Shown: positions 33,238 through 41,978, counted from the stretch's first letter. The stretch is DNA of 64,000 nt from Agrococcus casei LMG 22410 (GCF_900163565.1 NZ_FUHU01000038.1:62001-126000); one strand, 5' to 3'. A program made the numbers and translations. The notes: generated by a model from the letters alone, not told the origin.

Positions 33238-33833
33238 TGCTTCGGTATCTCTCGGTATAGGTGGTGTTTTGAAATGTATTGCACAACACCGTCGGGAACC
33301 AGGTACCACACCGGGTATCCCGCTTTTACTCGCGCTCGACAGTCAGTTGAGGATATGGCAAGCGCGGGAATCTCAAGCAAGGATACGCGTTCCTCAGGAT
33401 ATCCCGAAACTTCGAGCTTGTGCCCTGGCCTCGTCACCGAGATGAAGTGTGCGAGCTCCCAGAGCTGATCGACGTCTTTCCAGCCGACGATGTCGGTGAA
33501 TGCGTCGGCTCCTGTGATGAAGAAGAGGTCGGCGTCGGGTTCGCGCGCCTTGATGTCGCGCAGGGTGTCGATCGTGTACGTCGGCCCGTCACGGTCGATG
33601 TCGACTCGTGAGACCCAGAACCTCGGGTTCGATGCGGTCGCGACGACACTCATCAGATAGCGGTGCTCGGCCGGAGTCACATTGCGCTTCTGGTACGGCT
33701 CTCCAGTCGGCACGAAGACGACCTCGTCGAGGTCGAAATGCTTCGCGACCTCACTCGCCGCGACCAGGTGGCCGTGGTGAATGGGGTCGAAGGTGCCGCC
33801 CATGATGCCGAGGCGGCGGCGCGTGTGCGGCAC
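33234..33833 (-). CDS. nadD: Nicotinate-nucleotide adenylyltransferase
   Basis: 199 residues. NadD joins ATP and nicotinate mononucleotide to form deamido-NAD, part of NAD synthesis. The nucleotidyltransferase motif [11 protein letters not shown] (about 12-22, His/His pair for ATP) and the C-terminal ISSTDCRAR (family form ISSTxxR) are present. The start is GTG at 33833, two bases after the stop of the 59-aa membrane protein gene. The stop codon overlaps the ATG of the acidic protein gene. Confidence 0.96.
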   Translation of the reverse strand: MPHTRRRLGIMGGTFDPIHHGHLVAASEVAKHFDLDEVVFVPTGEPYQKRNVTPAEHRYLMSVVATASNPRFWVSRVDIDRDGPTYTIDTLRDIKAREPDADLFFITGADAFTDIVGWKDVDQLWELAHFISVTRPGHKLEVSGYPEERVSLLEIPALAISSTDCRARVKAGYPVWYLVPDGVVQYISKHHLYREIPKQ

Positions 33834-33835
33834 TT

Positions 33836-34015
33836 CTAGTGCTGCTGTTCCTCTGCGCCTTCAGGGACGACCGCGTGCCTGTTGGCAACATCGCGGAAAG
33901 CACGGGTGACGGCGAATGAGCCAAGGAAGACCGCGGCGGCAACGCCGGCTGCGACCCAGGCGTACGGGGGAATCGTGTGTGAGGCCTCTGCGGCCCCCTC
34001 AAGAAGAATGTGCAT
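33836..34015 (-). CDS. 59-residue single-pass membrane protein
   Basis: Small protein between proA and nadD. It begins [20 protein letters not shown], followed by one hydrophobic helix (about residues 19-37, [16 protein letters not shown]) and a basic then acidic tail ([20 protein letters not shown]). The ATG at 34015 has AGGAG 4 nt upstream, and TAGGAT on the minus strand (34040-34035) is a possible -10 element 19 nt before the start. It ends two bases before the nadD GTG, so the two are likely co-translated. It is not recognised as a family. The ribosome-binding site, clean ending and operon context make it real. Confidence 0.78.
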   Translation of the reverse strand: MHILLEGAAEASHTIPPYAWVAAGVAAAVFLGSFAVTRAFRDVANRHAVVPEGAEEQQH

Positions 34016-34071
34016 GCTGCTCCTAACCTCGTCAATCCTACCTGCTGACCGCTGTCACGGCCGAACCAGCG

Positions 34072-35313
34072 CTAGCTGCGGGTCTGGCCCTCTCCCCTGA
34101 CGATCCATTTGGTGCTCGTCAGCTCGGGCAGGCCCATGGGGCCGCGCGCGTGCGACTTCTGCGTCGAGATGCCGACTTCGGCCCCGAAGCCGAACTCGCC
34201 TCCGTCGGTGAAGCGCGTGGACGCGTTGTGCATCACCACTGCGCTGTCGACTCGCTGCAGAAACCTCGAGACTGCCGCCGCATCCGTCGCGACAATGCTG
34301 TCGGTGTGATGCGTTCCGTAGGCGTTGACGTGCTCGATCGCCGCATCGACGCCGTCGACGATGCGAATCGCCGCATCGAGCGCGAGGTGCTCGGTCGCCC
34401 AGCCCGTGTCGGCGAGCTCGACGGTGTCGGCGATGCCCCCGCCCTCCGAGTGCACGGTGACAGACGCGTCGCGCAGCGCCTGCACCAGCAGCGGCACCGC
34501 TTCGTCGGCGATGGCGCGGTCGACCAGCACGGTCTCGAGCGCATTGCACACGCTCGGCCGGTGCACCTTGGAGTTCACGACGATGTCGCGCGCCATCTCG
34601 AGATCGGCGCTGCCGTCGACATAGACATGCACGATTCCCGCACCCGTCTCGATGACAGGAACCGTCGACTCCGTCACCACACGCTCGATCAGCGCAGCGG
34701 AGCCGCGGGGAACAAGCAGGTCGACATAGCCGCGAGCCGTCATGAGCCTTCCGGCCCCTTCGCGCCCGAACTCGTCGATGGTCTGCACCGACTTCTCAGG
34801 AAGGCCGACACCGACGAGCGCCGACTGCATCACGCGCACCAGCACCCGGTTCGTCGACTCTGCTGCGCTGCCTCCGCGCGTCACGATGGCGTTGCCCGTG
34901 CCGATGCAGATGCAGGCGATGTCAACGGTGACGTTGGGCCGGGCCTCGTAGATGGCACCGATCACACCGAACGGAACACGAACCTGGGTCAGCAGCAGGC
35001 CGTTGTCGAGCGTGCGCTCCCTGAGCACTTCGCCCACGGGATCCGGAAGCTCGGCCAGCGCACGAGCCGCATCGGCCAGAGCCTGCACTCGCTCTGCGTC
35101 GAGATGCAGCCGGTCGAGCAGCCCGGCCGCCATGCCCGAGTCGCGGCCGCGGCGCACGTCGTCGGCATTCGCAGCGACAATCTCATCGCTCGCCGATTCG
35201 ATCGCGTCGGCGATGGCGCGGATGCCCTGCTTGCGCAGTTCGGACGGCGCAGACCCGAGGTCTGCCGCGGCATCGCGGCTTGCCGAGAGGAGATCGAGGA
35301 ATGCGTCAGCCAT
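34072..35313 (-). CDS. proA: Glutamate-5-semialdehyde dehydrogenase (gamma-glutamyl phosphate reductase)
   Basis: 413 residues. ProA reduces gamma-glutamyl phosphate with NADPH to glutamate 5-semialdehyde in proline biosynthesis. The active-site cysteine lies in KVHRPSVCNALETVL (about residue 252); other family motifs are GVIGAIYEARPNVTVD and ETGAGIVHVYVD. The ATG at 35313 is 6 nt after TAGGAT on the minus strand and has no good Shine-Dalgarno, so it looks leaderless and can be transcribed independently of proB, 49 bp upstream. With proB it forms the first two steps of the proline pathway. Confidence 0.96.
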   Translation of the reverse strand: MADAFLDLLSASRDAAADLGSAPSELRKQGIRAIADAIESASDEIVAANADDVRRGRDSGMAAGLLDRLHLDAERVQALADAARALAELPDPVGEVLRERTLDNGLLLTQVRVPFGVIGAIYEARPNVTVDIACICIGTGNAIVTRGGSAAESTNRVLVRVMQSALVGVGLPEKSVQTIDEFGREGAGRLMTARGYVDLLVPRGSAALIERVVTESTVPVIETGAGIVHVYVDGSADLEMARDIVVNSKVHRPSVCNALETVLVDRAIADEAVPLLVQALRDASVTVHSEGGGIADTVELADTGWATEHLALDAAIRIVDGVDAAIEHVNAYGTHHTDSIVATDAAAVSRFLQRVDSAVVMHNASTRFTDGGEFGFGAEVGISTQKSHARGPMGLPELTSTKWIVRGEGQTRS

Positions 35314-35319
35314 TCCCCA

Positions 35320-35325
35320 ATCCTA
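35320..35325 (-). promoter_or_regulatory. Leaderless -10 element of proA
   Basis: TAGGAT on the minus strand, spacer TGGGGA, then the ATG at 35313. A GGGGA stretch touches the ATG and is too close to act as a ribosome-binding site. Confidence 0.66.
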
Positions 35326-35362
35326 GGCTCACCAGCAGTCGGGAGCCAGCGGATGCGCGGGA

Positions 35363-36145
35363 CTAGCGGATGTGCGGCGACGGGTTGGGTGCGAAGCGCG
35401 TGCCGACCTGCTCCCCCGCCATGAGCGCGGCGAACTTCGGGGTCGCCGTCACGACGACCTCGACACCGGCTTCGGCAGCGAGTCTCGCCGCCTCGACCTT
35501 CGTGCGCGCCCCGCCCGAGCCGATCTTCGACGACGATGCGCCGAACTCGACGCCCGACAGCGACTCGCCGAATCCGACGAACGAGATGGGCTCGCTGCCC
35601 GGCTGGTCCGGCGGTGCCGTGCGCAGCGACTCGATGTCGCTCAGCAGGATGAGCTGCTCGGCATTGATGAGACGCGCGACGAGTGCAGCGAGGTGGTCGT
35701 TGTCGCCGAAGTGGATCTCCTGTGTCGCGACCGTGTCGTTCTCGTTTACGATCGGCAGCACGTCGAGGTCCATGAGCATGTCGAGCGCCCGCTGCGCGTT
35801 CTTGCGACTCACGGGGTCATCCATGTCGTACGACGTCAGGAGCACCTGGCCGGCGGTGATGCCGTGGGCATCGAGCGCCTGCTGATAGCGCACGATGAGC
35901 GCGTGCTGGCCCACCGCCGCCACCGCCTGCTGCAGCGCGAGGTCTGACGGACGCTCGCCGAGACCGAGAAACGGAAGACCAGTCGCGATCGCACCCGAGG
36001 TGACGAGCACGACCTGCACATCGCGGTGAAGCTGTGACAGCACGTCGACAAGCGGCTTGATCTGCTTGCTGTTGTCGCCCGAGATCGAGCTCGAGCCGAC
36101 CTTGACTACGACGCGTCGTGCGCGCTGCCCGTCACTCTTCACCAT
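35363..36145 (-). CDS. proB: Glutamate 5-kinase, short form without PUA domain
   Basis: 260 residues. ProB phosphorylates glutamate to gamma-glutamyl phosphate. The amino-acid kinase fold is clear: VVVKVGSSSISGD (phosphate binding, near the N-terminus), VTSGAIATGLPFLG, NENDTVATQEIHFGDND, and KVEAARLAAEAGVEVVV. Many ProB proteins carry a C-terminal PUA RNA-binding domain of about 100 residues (E. coli 367 aa); here the protein stops right after the kinase domain (GTRFAPNPSPHIR). The ATG at 36145 lies inside the end of obg, overlapping it by 14 bp, with no clear ribosome-binding site, so translation is likely coupled to obg. Confidence 0.93.
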   Translation of the reverse strand: MVKSDGQRARRVVVKVGSSSISGDNSKQIKPLVDVLSQLHRDVQVVLVTSGAIATGLPFLGLGERPSDLALQQAVAAVGQHALIVRYQQALDAHGITAGQVLLTSYDMDDPVSRKNAQRALDMLMDLDVLPIVNENDTVATQEIHFGDNDHLAALVARLINAEQLILLSDIESLRTAPPDQPGSEPISFVGFGESLSGVEFGASSSKIGSGGARTKVEAARLAAEAGVEVVVTATPKFAALMAGEQVGTRFAPNPSPHIR

Positions 36146-37658
36146 TGCGAATCTCGAACCCTTCGTCATCGGTCCATTTGCCGAGCTCTCGCTCTTCGAG
36201 CAGCTCGTCGCGTGCTGCGGCCTTGGCGTCCATACGCGCGTGGTACTGGCGCTTGCGCTCGGCGCGAGTGGCGCGGTCGGCCTCATCGAAGCGCGGATCT
36301 GTTCCGCGGTTGCCGACCTGCACCTCAGCGGCGCTCGTCATGGTGGGCTCCCAGTCGAACACGCGACCGCTCTGCCCGATCGTGACCGAGGCGCCTGCCT
36401 TCGCGCCCTTGGCGATGAGCGCCTCGTCGATGCCCAGCTTCTGCAGGCGGTCGGCGAAGTAGCCGACGGCTTCGTCGTTGCTGAAGTCGGTCTGCTGCAG
36501 CCACCGCTCGGGCTTTGCTCCGAGGATGCGATAGGTGTCGCCGTAGCTGCCGCCCTCGACCTTGACCTCGAACTCACGACGGTCGACCGAGCGCGGCTTG
36601 ATGACGATGCGCTCGGGGGCCGGTTCGGACTCGCGGGCCGCGCGGTCGCGCTCGACCACCTCGGCCAGCGCGAAGTTCAGCTGTCGGAGCCCCTCGTGAC
36701 TGACTGTCGAGATCAGGAAGACGCGGTAGCCCATCTCTTCGAGGTCTGGCTTCACGAACTCAGCCAGCTCGCGGGCCTCTGGCACGTCGATCTTGTTGAG
36801 CGCGACGATCTGCTGGCGCTCGAGCAGCGGTGTCTGGCCTGCGGGAACGGGATACGCCGCAAGCTCGGACTTGAGCCGCTCGAGGTCGGTCAGCGGGTCG
36901 CGAGCCGTCTCGAGGGTCGCGCAGTCGATCACATGCAGCAGAGCGCTGCTGCGCTCGATGTGGCGCAGGAACTCGAGGCCGAGGCCACGGCCTTCGGATG
37001 CGCCTTCGATGAGCCCGGGAACGTCGGCGATCGTGTAGCGCGACTGGCCGGACGCGACGACACCGAGATTCGGGTGCAGGGTCGTGAACGGGTAGTCGGC
37101 GATCTTCGGGCGAGCAGCCGACATCGCGGCGATCAGACTCGACTTGCCGGCGCTCGGGTACCCCACGAGTGCGACGTCGGCCACTGTCTTGAGCTCGAGC
37201 CGCACATCGCCGGACCAGCCTTCGGTTCCGAGCAGCGCGAAGCCGGGAGCCTTGCGCTTGGTGCTGGCGAGGCGTGCGTTGCCGAAGCCACCCATGCCGC
37301 CCTCCGCGATCACGTAGCGCATGCCCTCGTGCTCGAAGTCGACGATGACCTCGCCGTCGGCTGACGACACGACGGTTCCGACCGGCACCAGCAGCTCGAG
37401 GTCTTCTCCGCGGGCTCCGTTGCGGTGGTCGCCCATGCCTGCGCGACCCTTGTCGGAGCTGCGGTGCGGTGAGCGGTGGTAGTTCAGCAGCGTGGTCGCC
37501 TGCGTCGAGGCGACCAGGATGATGTCGCCGCCGTCGCCGCCGTCGCCGCCGTCTGGCCCCGCCAGCGGCTTGAACTTCTCGCGACGAACCGAGACGCACC
37601 CGTCGCCGCCGTCGCCCGCCTGCAGGTGCAGCGTGACCTGATCAACGAACGTTGCCAT
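36132..37658 (-). CDS. obg: GTPase Obg/CgtA
   Basis: 508 residues. Obg is an essential GTPase of large-subunit ribosome assembly and stress response. Three domains are seen: the glycine-rich Obg fold (1 to about 158, GDGGDGCVSVRREKF to NARLASTKRKAPG), the G domain with P-loop GYPSAGKSS (about 168-176), DVPGLIEGASEGRGLG switch region and NKID, and the C-terminal OCT domain (about 340-430) with an additional charged tail. The ATG at 37658 has GGGAG 5 nt upstream. A hairpin (37689-37717) separates it from rpmA, and proB overlaps its 3' end. The order rplU-rpmA-obg is nearly universal. Confidence 0.97.
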   Translation of the reverse strand: MATFVDQVTLHLQAGDGGDGCVSVRREKFKPLAGPDGGDGGDGGDIILVASTQATTLLNYHRSPHRSSDKGRAGMGDHRNGARGEDLELLVPVGTVVSSADGEVIVDFEHEGMRYVIAEGGMGGFGNARLASTKRKAPGFALLGTEGWSGDVRLELKTVADVALVGYPSAGKSSLIAAMSAARPKIADYPFTTLHPNLGVVASGQSRYTIADVPGLIEGASEGRGLGLEFLRHIERSSALLHVIDCATLETARDPLTDLERLKSELAAYPVPAGQTPLLERQQIVALNKIDVPEARELAEFVKPDLEEMGYRVFLISTVSHEGLRQLNFALAEVVERDRAARESEPAPERIVIKPRSVDRREFEVKVEGGSYGDTYRILGAKPERWLQQTDFSNDEAVGYFADRLQKLGIDEALIAKGAKAGASVTIGQSGRVFDWEPTMTSAAEVQVGNRGTDPRFDEADRATRAERKRQYHARMDAKAAARDELLEERELGKWTDDEGFEIRNGEE

Positions 37659-37688
37659 GGTGTCTCCCGGTTTCTGTCTCAGATAGGC

Positions 37689-37717
37689 GAAAAGGGGCGA
37701 GCCGAAGCCCGCCCCTC
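37689..37717 (-). terminator. Intercistronic terminator between rpmA and obg
   Basis: Minus-strand stem GGGGCGGGC, loop TTCG, GCTCGCCCC (one G-T pair), then TTTTCG, 13 bp after the rpmA stop codon. It could partially end the ribosomal-protein transcript and lower obg expression relative to rplU-rpmA. Confidence 0.78.
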
Positions 37718-37729
37718 TCGCATGCTCAA

Positions 37730-37990
37730 TTATTCAGCAGCGGCTGCAACGATGTTGACAACCTTGCGACCGCTCTTCGCACCGAACTCGACCGAGCCGG
37801 CCTGAAGCGCGAACAGTGTGTCGTCTTTGCCACGACCGACGCCTGCGCCGGGGTGGAACTTCGTGCCACGCTGGCGGACGAGGATCTCGCCAGCCTTGAC
37901 TACCTGGCCGCCGAAACGCTTGACGCCGAGGTACTGGGCGTTCGAGTCGCGACCGTTCTTGGTGCTGGATGCACCCTTCTTTGATGCCAT
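37730..37990 (-). CDS. rpmA: 50S ribosomal protein L27
   Basis: 86 residues. The typical L27 opening [21 protein letters not shown] and the following VKRFGGQ and GTKFHPG are intact; this N-terminal tail reaches the peptidyl-transferase centre. No cleavable N-terminal extension of the Firmicutes type is present. It lies 15 bp after rplU, with AGGAGG 12 nt upstream. Confidence 0.98.
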   Translation of the reverse strand: MASKKGASSTKNGRDSNAQYLGVKRFGGQVVKAGEILVRQRGTKFHPGAGVGRGKDDTLFALQAGSVEFGAKSGRKVVNIVAAAAE

Positions 37991-38005
37991 TGTTCTTGTC
38001 GCCTC

Positions 38006-38314
38006 CTACTTGATCTCGGTGACCTTGAGGCGCGTGAGCTCCTGGCGGTGTCCGATGCGCTTGCGGTATCCGGTCTTGTTCTTGTACTTCTGGATCACGA
38101 TCTTGGGACCGCGAAGGTCTTCGACGAACTCAGCCGTGACCTTGACCTTCGAGAGCTTGTCGGCCTCGGTGGTGATGGTGTCGCCGTCGACGAGCATGAC
38201 GGGAGCAAGCTCAACCGTGCCCTTGTCGTCTGCGGCAACGCGGTCGACGATGAGGACAGTGCCGACCTCGACCTTTTCCTGACGCCCTCCGGCGCGCACA
38301 ACTGCGTAAACCAC
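38006..38314 (-). CDS. rplU: 50S ribosomal protein L21
   Basis: 102 residues, standard L21 length. The N-terminus [17 protein letters not shown] and the basic motif [16 protein letters not shown], which binds 23S rRNA, are diagnostic. The frame is open to 38359, but the GTG at 38314 has AGGA 6 nt upstream and gives the family start. It heads the rplU-rpmA-(obg-proB) transcript from a sigma-70-like promoter at 38388-38416, with a 5' leader of roughly 65 nt. I see no leader hairpin that I can match to a known L21 autoregulatory structure. Confidence 0.97.
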   Translation of the reverse strand: MVYAVVRAGGRQEKVEVGTVLIVDRVAADDKGTVELAPVMLVDGDTITTEADKLSKVKVTAEFVEDLRGPKIVIQKYKNKTGYRKRIGHRQELTRLKVTEIK

Positions 38315-38387
38315 GTGAATCCTCACTACTGAAATTGAGATGAAAGCTGATGGGCGCATGCCTACGACATTCCGCGCCAGGGATCAA

Positions 38388-38416
38388 CACTACAGCCAGC
38401 CCCTATTGCCGGTCAA
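38388..38416 (-). promoter_or_regulatory. Sigma-70-type promoter of rplU-rpmA
   Basis: Minus strand: -35 TTGACC (38416-38411), 17-bp spacer, -10 TAGTGT (38393-38388). This is the best canonical promoter in the window. The start of transcription should fall near 38381. Confidence 0.75.
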
Positions 38417-38503
38417 GCCGACAGCCGGGCGTGTCACTGCCTGCACCGCATCCACTCTACAGGCGCCGCATCCTCTCTGCGACATGCAGACGAGGCGGCG
38501 AAC

Positions 38504-38509
38504 TAGGAT
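38504..38509 (+). promoter_or_regulatory. Leaderless -10 element of the DUF4031 gene
   Basis: TAGGAT, 7 nt before the ATG at 38517. Selects this ATG over the long upstream open frame that begins at 38340. Confidence 0.7.
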
Positions 38510-38516
38510 TGCCCCC

Positions 38517-38789
38517 ATGGCCATCCTCGTCGACGACCCGCTCTGGGCCAATCACGGCACGCTCTGGGCGCACCTGGTCAGTGACACCGACCTCGACGAG
38601 CTGCACGCGTTCGCGGCTCAGGCGGGCATCCCCCGCCGTGCATTCGACGCCGACCACTACGACGTGCCCATCGACCGCATCGACGCGCTCGTGAGCCTCG
38701 GAGCCGAACGTGTGTCGTCGCGCGATCTGGTGCGACGGCTGCTCGCCAGCGGCCTGCGCGTGCGGCCGAAAGACCGCCACCGCCGCTGA
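38517..38789 (+). CDS. DUF4031 domain protein
   Basis: 90 residues. The opening AILVDDPLWANHGTLWAHLVSD and the DELHAFAAQAGIPRRAFDADHYDVP stretch are the whole DUF4031 domain, a small family found mainly in Actinobacteria; function unknown. Conserved Asp and His residues (DDPLW, HG, DxDHYD) could bind a metal. The start at 38517 is leaderless by sequence. It is convergent with the VTT-domain gene; 6 bp separate the two stops, and no terminator is visible there. Confidence 0.82.
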   Translation: MAILVDDPLWANHGTLWAHLVSDTDLDELHAFAAQAGIPRRAFDADHYDVPIDRIDALVSLGAERVSSRDLVRRLLASGLRVRPKDRHRR

Positions 38790-38795
38790 CAGGGA

Positions 38796-39488
38796 TCAGC
38801 TGGGGTCGTCAGCCTGCTTGCGCGCCTTGCGCCACTCTCGGTACGCCCAGATGGTCATCGCTATGACGACCGCCCATGCGACCCCGATGACGACGCCGTT
38901 CGCGACCGTGGCATTCGCCACGAAGGCGCCGATTGCCACGAGCGAGACCTGGCCCGGGATCGTCGCAAGCGCACTGGCCGCCAGGAAGTCTCGCTGCGAG
39001 ACGCCGAATGCTCCGCTGCCGTAGTTGACGGGCCAGTACGGAAAGCCTGGCATCAGCCGCAGCACGCACACGGCCTGGAAGCCGGCGTCCTGCAGGTGAT
39101 GCTGCACCTTGGAGGCATGGCTGCCGAGGATCTTCATCACGGTGTCGCGGCCGAGCATCCGAGCCAGCCAGTACGCCGCCCAGCTGCCGAGCAGCGCGCC
39201 GATGACCGACAGGATGCTGCCATTGCCTGCCCCGAAGAGCAGGCCGCCGGCGACAGCCATGATCGTGACCGGAATCGGCGTCATCGCGACGACCGCGTAC
39301 AGGCCGATGAACGCGAGTCCGCCAGCCCAGCCGAGGTCGAGAATCCACTCCTGCAGCGTCGAGATCGACGGCAGCCGAACGTTGAAGGCAAGCCACAGCA
39401 TGACCAGCGCGACAGTAATGAGAGCGCCGGTTCGCACCAGCGACTCCCACTGCGGACCCGCGTGATGACCGTCGCGAGCCTCTGTCAT
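38796..39488 (-). CDS. TVP38/TMEM64 (VTT-domain) membrane protein
   Basis: 230 residues with five or six hydrophobic segments. The VTT/SNARE-associated core is recognisable: the GGLLFGAGNGSILSVIGALLGSWAAYWLARMLGRD stretch (about 79-114) and the motif RLMPGFPYWPVNYGSGAFGVSQRDFL (about 143-168, split here), with the conserved Arg and FP(Y/F)xxxNY. Family members relate to DedA proteins and eukaryotic lipid scramblases; the bacterial role is uncertain, possibly membrane lipid or envelope homeostasis. It begins 6 bp after the RNase E/G stop codon, so it probably belongs to that transcript. Confidence 0.87.
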   Translation of the reverse strand: MTEARDGHHAGPQWESLVRTGALITVALVMLWLAFNVRLPSISTLQEWILDLGWAGGLAFIGLYAVVAMTPIPVTIMAVAGGLLFGAGNGSILSVIGALLGSWAAYWLARMLGRDTVMKILGSHASKVQHHLQDAGFQAVCVLRLMPGFPYWPVNYGSGAFGVSQRDFLAASALATIPGQVSLVAIGAFVANATVANGVVIGVAWAVVIAMTIWAYREWRKARKQADDPS

Positions 39489-39494
39489 GCTCGT

Positions 39495-41978
39495 CTACTC
39501 AGCGTCGTTCGTGCGAATGACACCGCTCGAAGCACGGCGCGAACGACGTGCGACACGACCGGTTCCGGGCTCGGGCTGCTGCAGCTTGTCGAGAGCGCCC
39601 GACAGGAGTCCGTCGATGTCTTCGAGGCTCTTCTGCGGCTCGCGCTCGGGCTTCTGAGCCGAGGCAACGGGAATGTCGAGAATGCGCACGTCGTCTGCAC
39701 TTTCAGAGCCGCTCTTTGCAGCCGGCTCTGACTGCTGAGCATTCGGTTCGCTGTCTGCGGCCGGTGCGGCGACAACACCCGACGTGGATGCGCGACGCGA
39801 CGAGCTGCGGCGGCCGCGGGACTCGCGTGCTGCGGGCTGCTCTTTCTGCTGACGCTCACGACCGTTCGACTGCTCGCTCTTGGCGGGCTGCTTCGGGGCC
39901 TCGTCTGCTGAGGCGTCGCTCTCGGAGCCGTCGCCGTCTTCGGGCTTGCGGCCCGCGCTGGCGATCTGCGAGAGGCCCTTGCGAGCGTCATCGGTGATCT
40001 CGTGCTTGGGCGTCGGCGCGCTCTGCTTCTGCTCCTGCTGGTCTCGACGACCGCCGCGACCGCGCTTGCTGCGACCGCCGTCAGACTTCGAGCCCTTGCC
40101 GATCGGCTCTGCGTGCACGATGATGCCGCGTGTGGCACAGGCCTCACAGGGCTCTGAGTACGCTTCGAGCAGGCCGAGGCCGAGCTTCTTGCGAGTCATC
40201 TGCACGAGGCCGAGCGAGGTGACCTCTGCGACCTGGTGCTTCGTGCGGTCGCGGCCGAGGCACTCGACGAGACGACGCAGCACGAGGTCGCGGTTCGACT
40301 CGAGCACCATGTCGATGAAGTCGATCACGATGATGCCGCCGATGTCGCGCAGGCGCAGCTGGCGCACGATCTCTTCTGCAGCCTCGAGGTTGTTCTTCGT
40401 GACGGTCTCTTCGAGGTTTCCGCCCTGGCCGACGAATCGACCGGTGTTGACGTCGACGACGGTCATCGCCTCGGTGCGGTCGATGACGAGCGAGCCGCCC
40501 GACGGCAGCCAGACCTTGCGGTCGAGCGCCTTCTGGATCTGCTCCTTGATGCGGAAGTGGTCGAACGGGTCGTCGGTGCCCTCGTAGGCCTCGACACGCT
40601 CGAGCAGCTCGGGCGCGATCGCCTCGAGGTACTCGGTGATCGTCGTGTGCGCGTGAGCGCCCTGAATCACGAGCTTCGTGAAGTCTTCATTGAAGACGTC
40701 GCGGATGATCTTCACGAGCAGATCGGGCTCTCCGTGCAGGCGCTGCGGCGACTTGCCCGACTTGGCCTGCTCCTGGATGCGCGTCCACTGCTTGGTGAGG
40801 CGCTCGACGTCGCGACGCAGCTGGTCTTCTGTTGCGCCCTCGGCGGCGGTGCGCACGATGACGCCCACATCCTGCGGGAGCACCTGCTTGAGGATCTTCT
40901 TGAGGCGTGCGCGCTCGGTGTCGGGCAGCTTGCGCGAGATGCCGTTCATGGCACCGCCGGGAACCGACACGAGGTAGCGGCCGGGAAGCGAGACCTGGCT
41001 CGTCAGTCGGGCGCCCTTGTGGCCCACCGGGTCTTTCGTGACCTGCACGAGCACGGTGTCGCCGGGCTTCAGCGCGTTCTCGATGCGACGCGGCTGGCCG
41101 TCGAGCTCGGCGGCTGCCCAGTCGACCTCGCCCGAGTAGAGCACGGCGTTGCGGCCGCGGCCGATGTCGACGAACGCGGCCTCCATGCTCGGAAGCACGT
41201 TCTGCACACGACCGAGGAACACGTCGCCGATCATGCTCGACTCGCTCGACTTCGCGACGTAGTGCTCGACGAGCACGCCGTCTTCGAGCACGCCGAGCTG
41301 CACGCGGTCGTGCATGCTGCGAACGATCATGCTGCGCTCGACCGACTCGCGGCGTGCGAGGAACTCGCTCTCGGTCACGACGGTGCGGCGGCGTCCTGCG
41401 TCACGGCCGTCGCGACGGCGCTGGCGCTTTGCCTCGAGGCGAGTCGAGCCCTGGACCTTCTGGGGCTCGATGATCGGCTCGCGATCGTCATCTGACTGGC
41501 CGCGCCCGCGGCGGGTGCGCGAGCGTCCTCGACGCGACTTGCGGCCACCCCGGTGGTCGCGGTCGTCATCATCGTCATCGTCATCGTCATCGCTGTAGCT
41601 GTCGACCGCAGGCAGCGGCGGAAGCGAAGCGAGATCCGGGGCCTTGAACACGAGCGCGAACGGGCTCACCGGTGCGGCGGGCTCTTCTGGCGCCGACTCG
41701 GCGACCACAGCCGCCGCATCCGTCTCGTCTGAAGACTCTGAAGACTCTGCCGACTCGGCTGCCTCTGAGGGCCCTGCTGCATCGGTCGATGCCGCTTCAG
41801 CCGCAGGCTGCTCGTCGCTGCCGGGCACGGTCGGAACATCTTCAGCGACGATTGGCTCGACAGTCTGAGACTCGGCTTCGGCGGCCTCGGGGGCCTGCTC
41901 TTCAGCGATCTCAGCCTGCTGGTCTGCCAGCTCGGCTGCTGCTTTGTTCGACTTCTTTGTGATCCTGTTTTTCACCAT
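39495..41978 (-). CDS. rne: Ribonuclease E/G family protein
   Basis: 827 residues. The endoribonuclease core contains an S1 domain (from MIGDVFLGRVQNVLPSMEAAFVDIG, split here), catalytic aspartates in VVDVNTGRF and IIVIDFIDM, and a CEAC zinc-link motif. Flanking regions are low-complexity: an acidic N-terminal part of about 130 residues, a run of ten Asp next to an Arg-rich RGGRKSRRGRSRTRRGRG patch, and a charged C-terminal tail of about 190 residues. This N- and C-extended layout is typical of actinobacterial RNase E/G. It processes rRNA and mRNA. The ATG at 41978 lies 10 nt after GAGGAG; a GTG immediately following is possible. Confidence 0.93.
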   Translation of the reverse strand: MVKNRITKKSNKAAAELADQQAEIAEEQAPEAAEAESQTVEPIVAEDVPTVPGSDEQPAAEAASTDAAGPSEAAESAESSESSDETDAAAVVAESAPEEPAAPVSPFALVFKAPDLASLPPLPAVDSYSDDDDDDDDDDRDHRGGRKSRRGRSRTRRGRGQSDDDREPIIEPQKVQGSTRLEAKRQRRRDGRDAGRRRTVVTESEFLARRESVERSMIVRSMHDRVQLGVLEDGVLVEHYVAKSSESSMIGDVFLGRVQNVLPSMEAAFVDIGRGRNAVLYSGEVDWAAAELDGQPRRIENALKPGDTVLVQVTKDPVGHKGARLTSQVSLPGRYLVSVPGGAMNGISRKLPDTERARLKKILKQVLPQDVGVIVRTAAEGATEDQLRRDVERLTKQWTRIQEQAKSGKSPQRLHGEPDLLVKIIRDVFNEDFTKLVIQGAHAHTTITEYLEAIAPELLERVEAYEGTDDPFDHFRIKEQIQKALDRKVWLPSGGSLVIDRTEAMTVVDVNTGRFVGQGGNLEETVTKNNLEAAEEIVRQLRLRDIGGIIVIDFIDMVLESNRDLVLRRLVECLGRDRTKHQVAEVTSLGLVQMTRKKLGLGLLEAYSEPCEACATRGIIVHAEPIGKGSKSDGGRSKRGRGGRRDQQEQKQSAPTPKHEITDDARKGLSQIASAGRKPEDGDGSESDASADEAPKQPAKSEQSNGRERQQKEQPAARESRGRRSSSRRASTSGVVAAPAADSEPNAQQSEPAAKSGSESADDVRILDIPVASAQKPEREPQKSLEDIDGLLSGALDKLQQPEPGTGRVARRSRRASSGVIRTNDAE
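41567..41594. repeat. GAT/GAC trinucleotide microsatellite in rne
   Basis: Run of consecutive ATC/GTC triplets on the plus strand, encoding ten consecutive aspartates on the minus strand in the RNase E/G protein. Such a tract is prone to slippage in whole triplets, so the Asp count may vary between strains without breaking the frame. Confidence 0.8.

Noticed and set aside
41560-41600. GAT/GAC run as a CRISPR or structured repeat
   Set aside because: It is an in-frame trinucleotide microsatellite encoding Asp within RNase E/G.
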